This document shows, one piece after another, positions 62,329 to 64,000 of a DNA stretch of 64,000 bases. A model generated the notes under the pieces. It had not been told where the DNA came from and searched no databases. It was given only the letters and a program-made list of their open reading frames with translations. The DNA comes from Scenedesmus sp. ARA3 (Eukaryota; Chlorophyta; Chlorophyceae; Sphaeropleales; Scenedesmaceae): positions 124,001 to 188,000 of the forward strand of contig RWJK01001707.1 in assembly GCA_004335835.1 (NCBI GenBank), given 5' to 3'. Position 1 is the first letter of the stretch; every line of letters begins with the position of its first letter. Made by a program: the position numbers and the translations under genes.

Positions 62329-63853
62329 ATGGCCAACCCAAAGGTGCGTCTGCCGCACACCGACAGCTCCAACTACTGCTGTCGCACACCTGGCTCAGTT
62401 GTTCACCACTTGCTTCAAAGCTTTACTAAGCCTGTTTTCAACGGATGCAGGTGTTCTTCGACGTGACCGCTGACGCTGCCCCTCTGGGCAGGATCGTCAT
62501 GGAGCTGCGCGCAGACGTGGTGCCCAAGACCGCGGAGAACTTCCGTTGTCTGTGCACAGGTAATGGGTTTGATCGGCAGCCGCTGCGCGCTTGTGCGCCT
62601 TGCCCGAGAGCAGCTCTTGCATAGATCAAGGCTTGCCATTCTGTTGCTTGGCAGGAAACAGAGCGACGTGTCTGTGACTCAATGGTTGATGTGCATTCGT
62701 GTCAATCTTTTTATCTGGTATTAATGGCAGCAGCGGTAAGGCCGCTGGGAGGTACATTCATGTTCCCGCCTTGGTGCTGCTCTGCTGCCCTTGGTATCTT
62801 CCCGTCCTGCAGGCGAGAAGGGAGTGGGCAAGTCTGGCAAGCCCCTGCACTTCAAGGGCTCATCCTTCCACCGTGTGATCACCGACGTGGGTGTCTTAGG
62901 AGCACCGCTATGTGGCAGTGAGGCAGCAGCAGCAGCGTGGGGCGATTCTATGGTTCGCACAGCACACAGCAGGCTGAGCAGCAGCAGCAGCGACGCCATC
63001 TGGCCTGCAATTGCTGCACCATCAGCTGCGATGCTGTTTAGTCAGCACAGCAGTGCAGTTCATGTGCTACTGCATATTCATGCAGGACTTGATGCCTGGT
63101 AGCAACAACACACAGGAGTGCCTTTGCCAATGCCATTAGGACTGTCTCCGGTTGGTGCTGCCTCTCACTACATGTTCATGCTTCTTTGTGCACACTGCAG
63201 TTCATGTGCCAGGGCGGTGACTTCACAGCTGGCAACGGCACTGGTGGCGAGAGCATCTACGGCGCAAAGGTAAGCATGACTGGTCAACAGCTAGCCCACT
63301 GCCGACATGCCAGTTCAACAATGACAGGCACAAAGCCGATGTGCCGTGTCCATAGCAGTGATGTCAAGCAAGGAACAGGGGTCCATGCAACGTCATTCGT
63401 TGCTTGCACCTTACCGTTGTGCATGTCTGCATCAGCAACCGGGCACGCCTGCAGTTGATGACCTGTGGTGTTTCGTGCGCCCTGCTCAGTTGTGGTGTGC
63501 TGTTTGCCCTGCAGTTCGCTGATGAGAACTTCCAGCTGAAGCACACTGGCCCTGGTGAGAGGCTGCTAGCTGCTGTTTTGGCTGAGCAACCCGCGCAATA
63601 CTCGATGGAATGCCATTAAGATCTCAACCCATGCAACCTCACCCCTGTGACAGTGGTGCAGCTTCATCAATGCCAGCTTGCAGCAGTTGCCATGAATCAA
63701 TGTGCCAGCGTTCAGGCATGCGGGCGTGTGTGTAAGACTAGACAGCATACGTGTTTCTCGTGTCCTCAAAACTTGGCTGATGGTCTGGCCTGTTTGTATT
63801 TTGCAGGCATCCTGTCCATGGCCAACGCTGGCGCCAACACCAACGGCTCACAG
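62329..63853 (+). CDS. Cyclophilin, plant-type peptidyl-prolyl isomerase (3' end outside window)
   Basis: Catalyses cis-trans isomerisation of prolyl bonds. It is probably cytosolic, because the start [20 protein letters not shown] has no targeting peptide. Exons: 62329-62343, 62451-62559, 62813-62886, 63201-63269, 63515-63554, 63807-63853, all in phase. The last exon ends [12 protein letters not shown] at a donor, so the C-terminus is beyond 64000. Active-site residues are visible: Arg in FHRVITD, Gln in FMCQGGDF. The loop [20 protein letters not shown] is the plant and algal divergent-loop form. In contrast to several other genes here, no extra exon copies were seen. Confidence 0.95.
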
Positions 63854-64000
63854 GTGAGAATGCTGCTTGCTCACTGTTGCACTTTGGAAGTTGGCTGGTG
63901 CACTGCTGCTTGAACGTCACATGAATGCCTGCTTATGAAGTAGATCAGCGCTGAGCAGCTGTCCATTTTCAGCTCGTGTGCTCACATGCGCTAGGACACC
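63854..64000. other. Cyclophilin intron, window end
   Basis: Intron following exon 6; the next exon is not reached. Confidence 0.6.

Overview
The window is nuclear DNA of a eukaryote, most likely a chlorophyte green alga. Evidence seen: genes split into many short exons with GT-AG introns (donors often GTGCGT or GTGAGC), dense CAG/CTG tracts giving poly-Gln and poly-Ala proteins, TGTAA-type 3' signals after one gene, and a plastid-type flavodoxin. A Scenedesmus/Tetradesmus-like alga would fit, but that is inference. Three runs of N (1030-1079, 13347-13396, 26792-27004) are assembly gaps. Exon models were built by hand from reading frames, AG/GT sites and phase agreement across junctions.

Layout. 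2-10861 (+): 5'-truncated XRN1-type 5'-3' exoribonuclease. 11242-16865: first copy of a two-part repeat (A then B). 17303-20712 (-): secreted patatin-like protein. 20678-21060: possible broken reverse-transcriptase fragment. 23868-31747 (-): LARP1 with La motif and DM15 repeats. 33970-39199: second, inverted and circularly permuted copy of the repeat (B then A), flanked by two SINE-like elements. 39256-41186 (+): flavodoxin. 42893-46436 (-): secreted Cys-rich protein. 47324-57680 (-): 23-exon OSCA/TMEM63-like membrane protein with a very long disordered tail ending in a polybasic stretch. 58473-61481 (-): TRM10-type tRNA m1G9 methyltransferase. 62329-end (+): plant-type cyclophilin, cut by the window end.

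The most unusual feature is exon-edge duplication. In XRN1, LARP1, the patatin-like gene and flavodoxin, introns contain diverged extra copies of the end of the adjoining exon together with its splice site. Copies of an exon's 5' part lie upstream of it and copies of its 3' part lie downstream. More than twenty copies are visible, many broken by stops or indels, while the main reading frames join in phase without them. This looks like repeated local tandem duplication across exon-intron borders, and it leaves decoy splice sites.

XRN1 and LARP1 both act in mRNA turnover and translation, and TRM10 acts in tRNA modification. The other genes have no evident common pathway, as expected in a eukaryotic genome.
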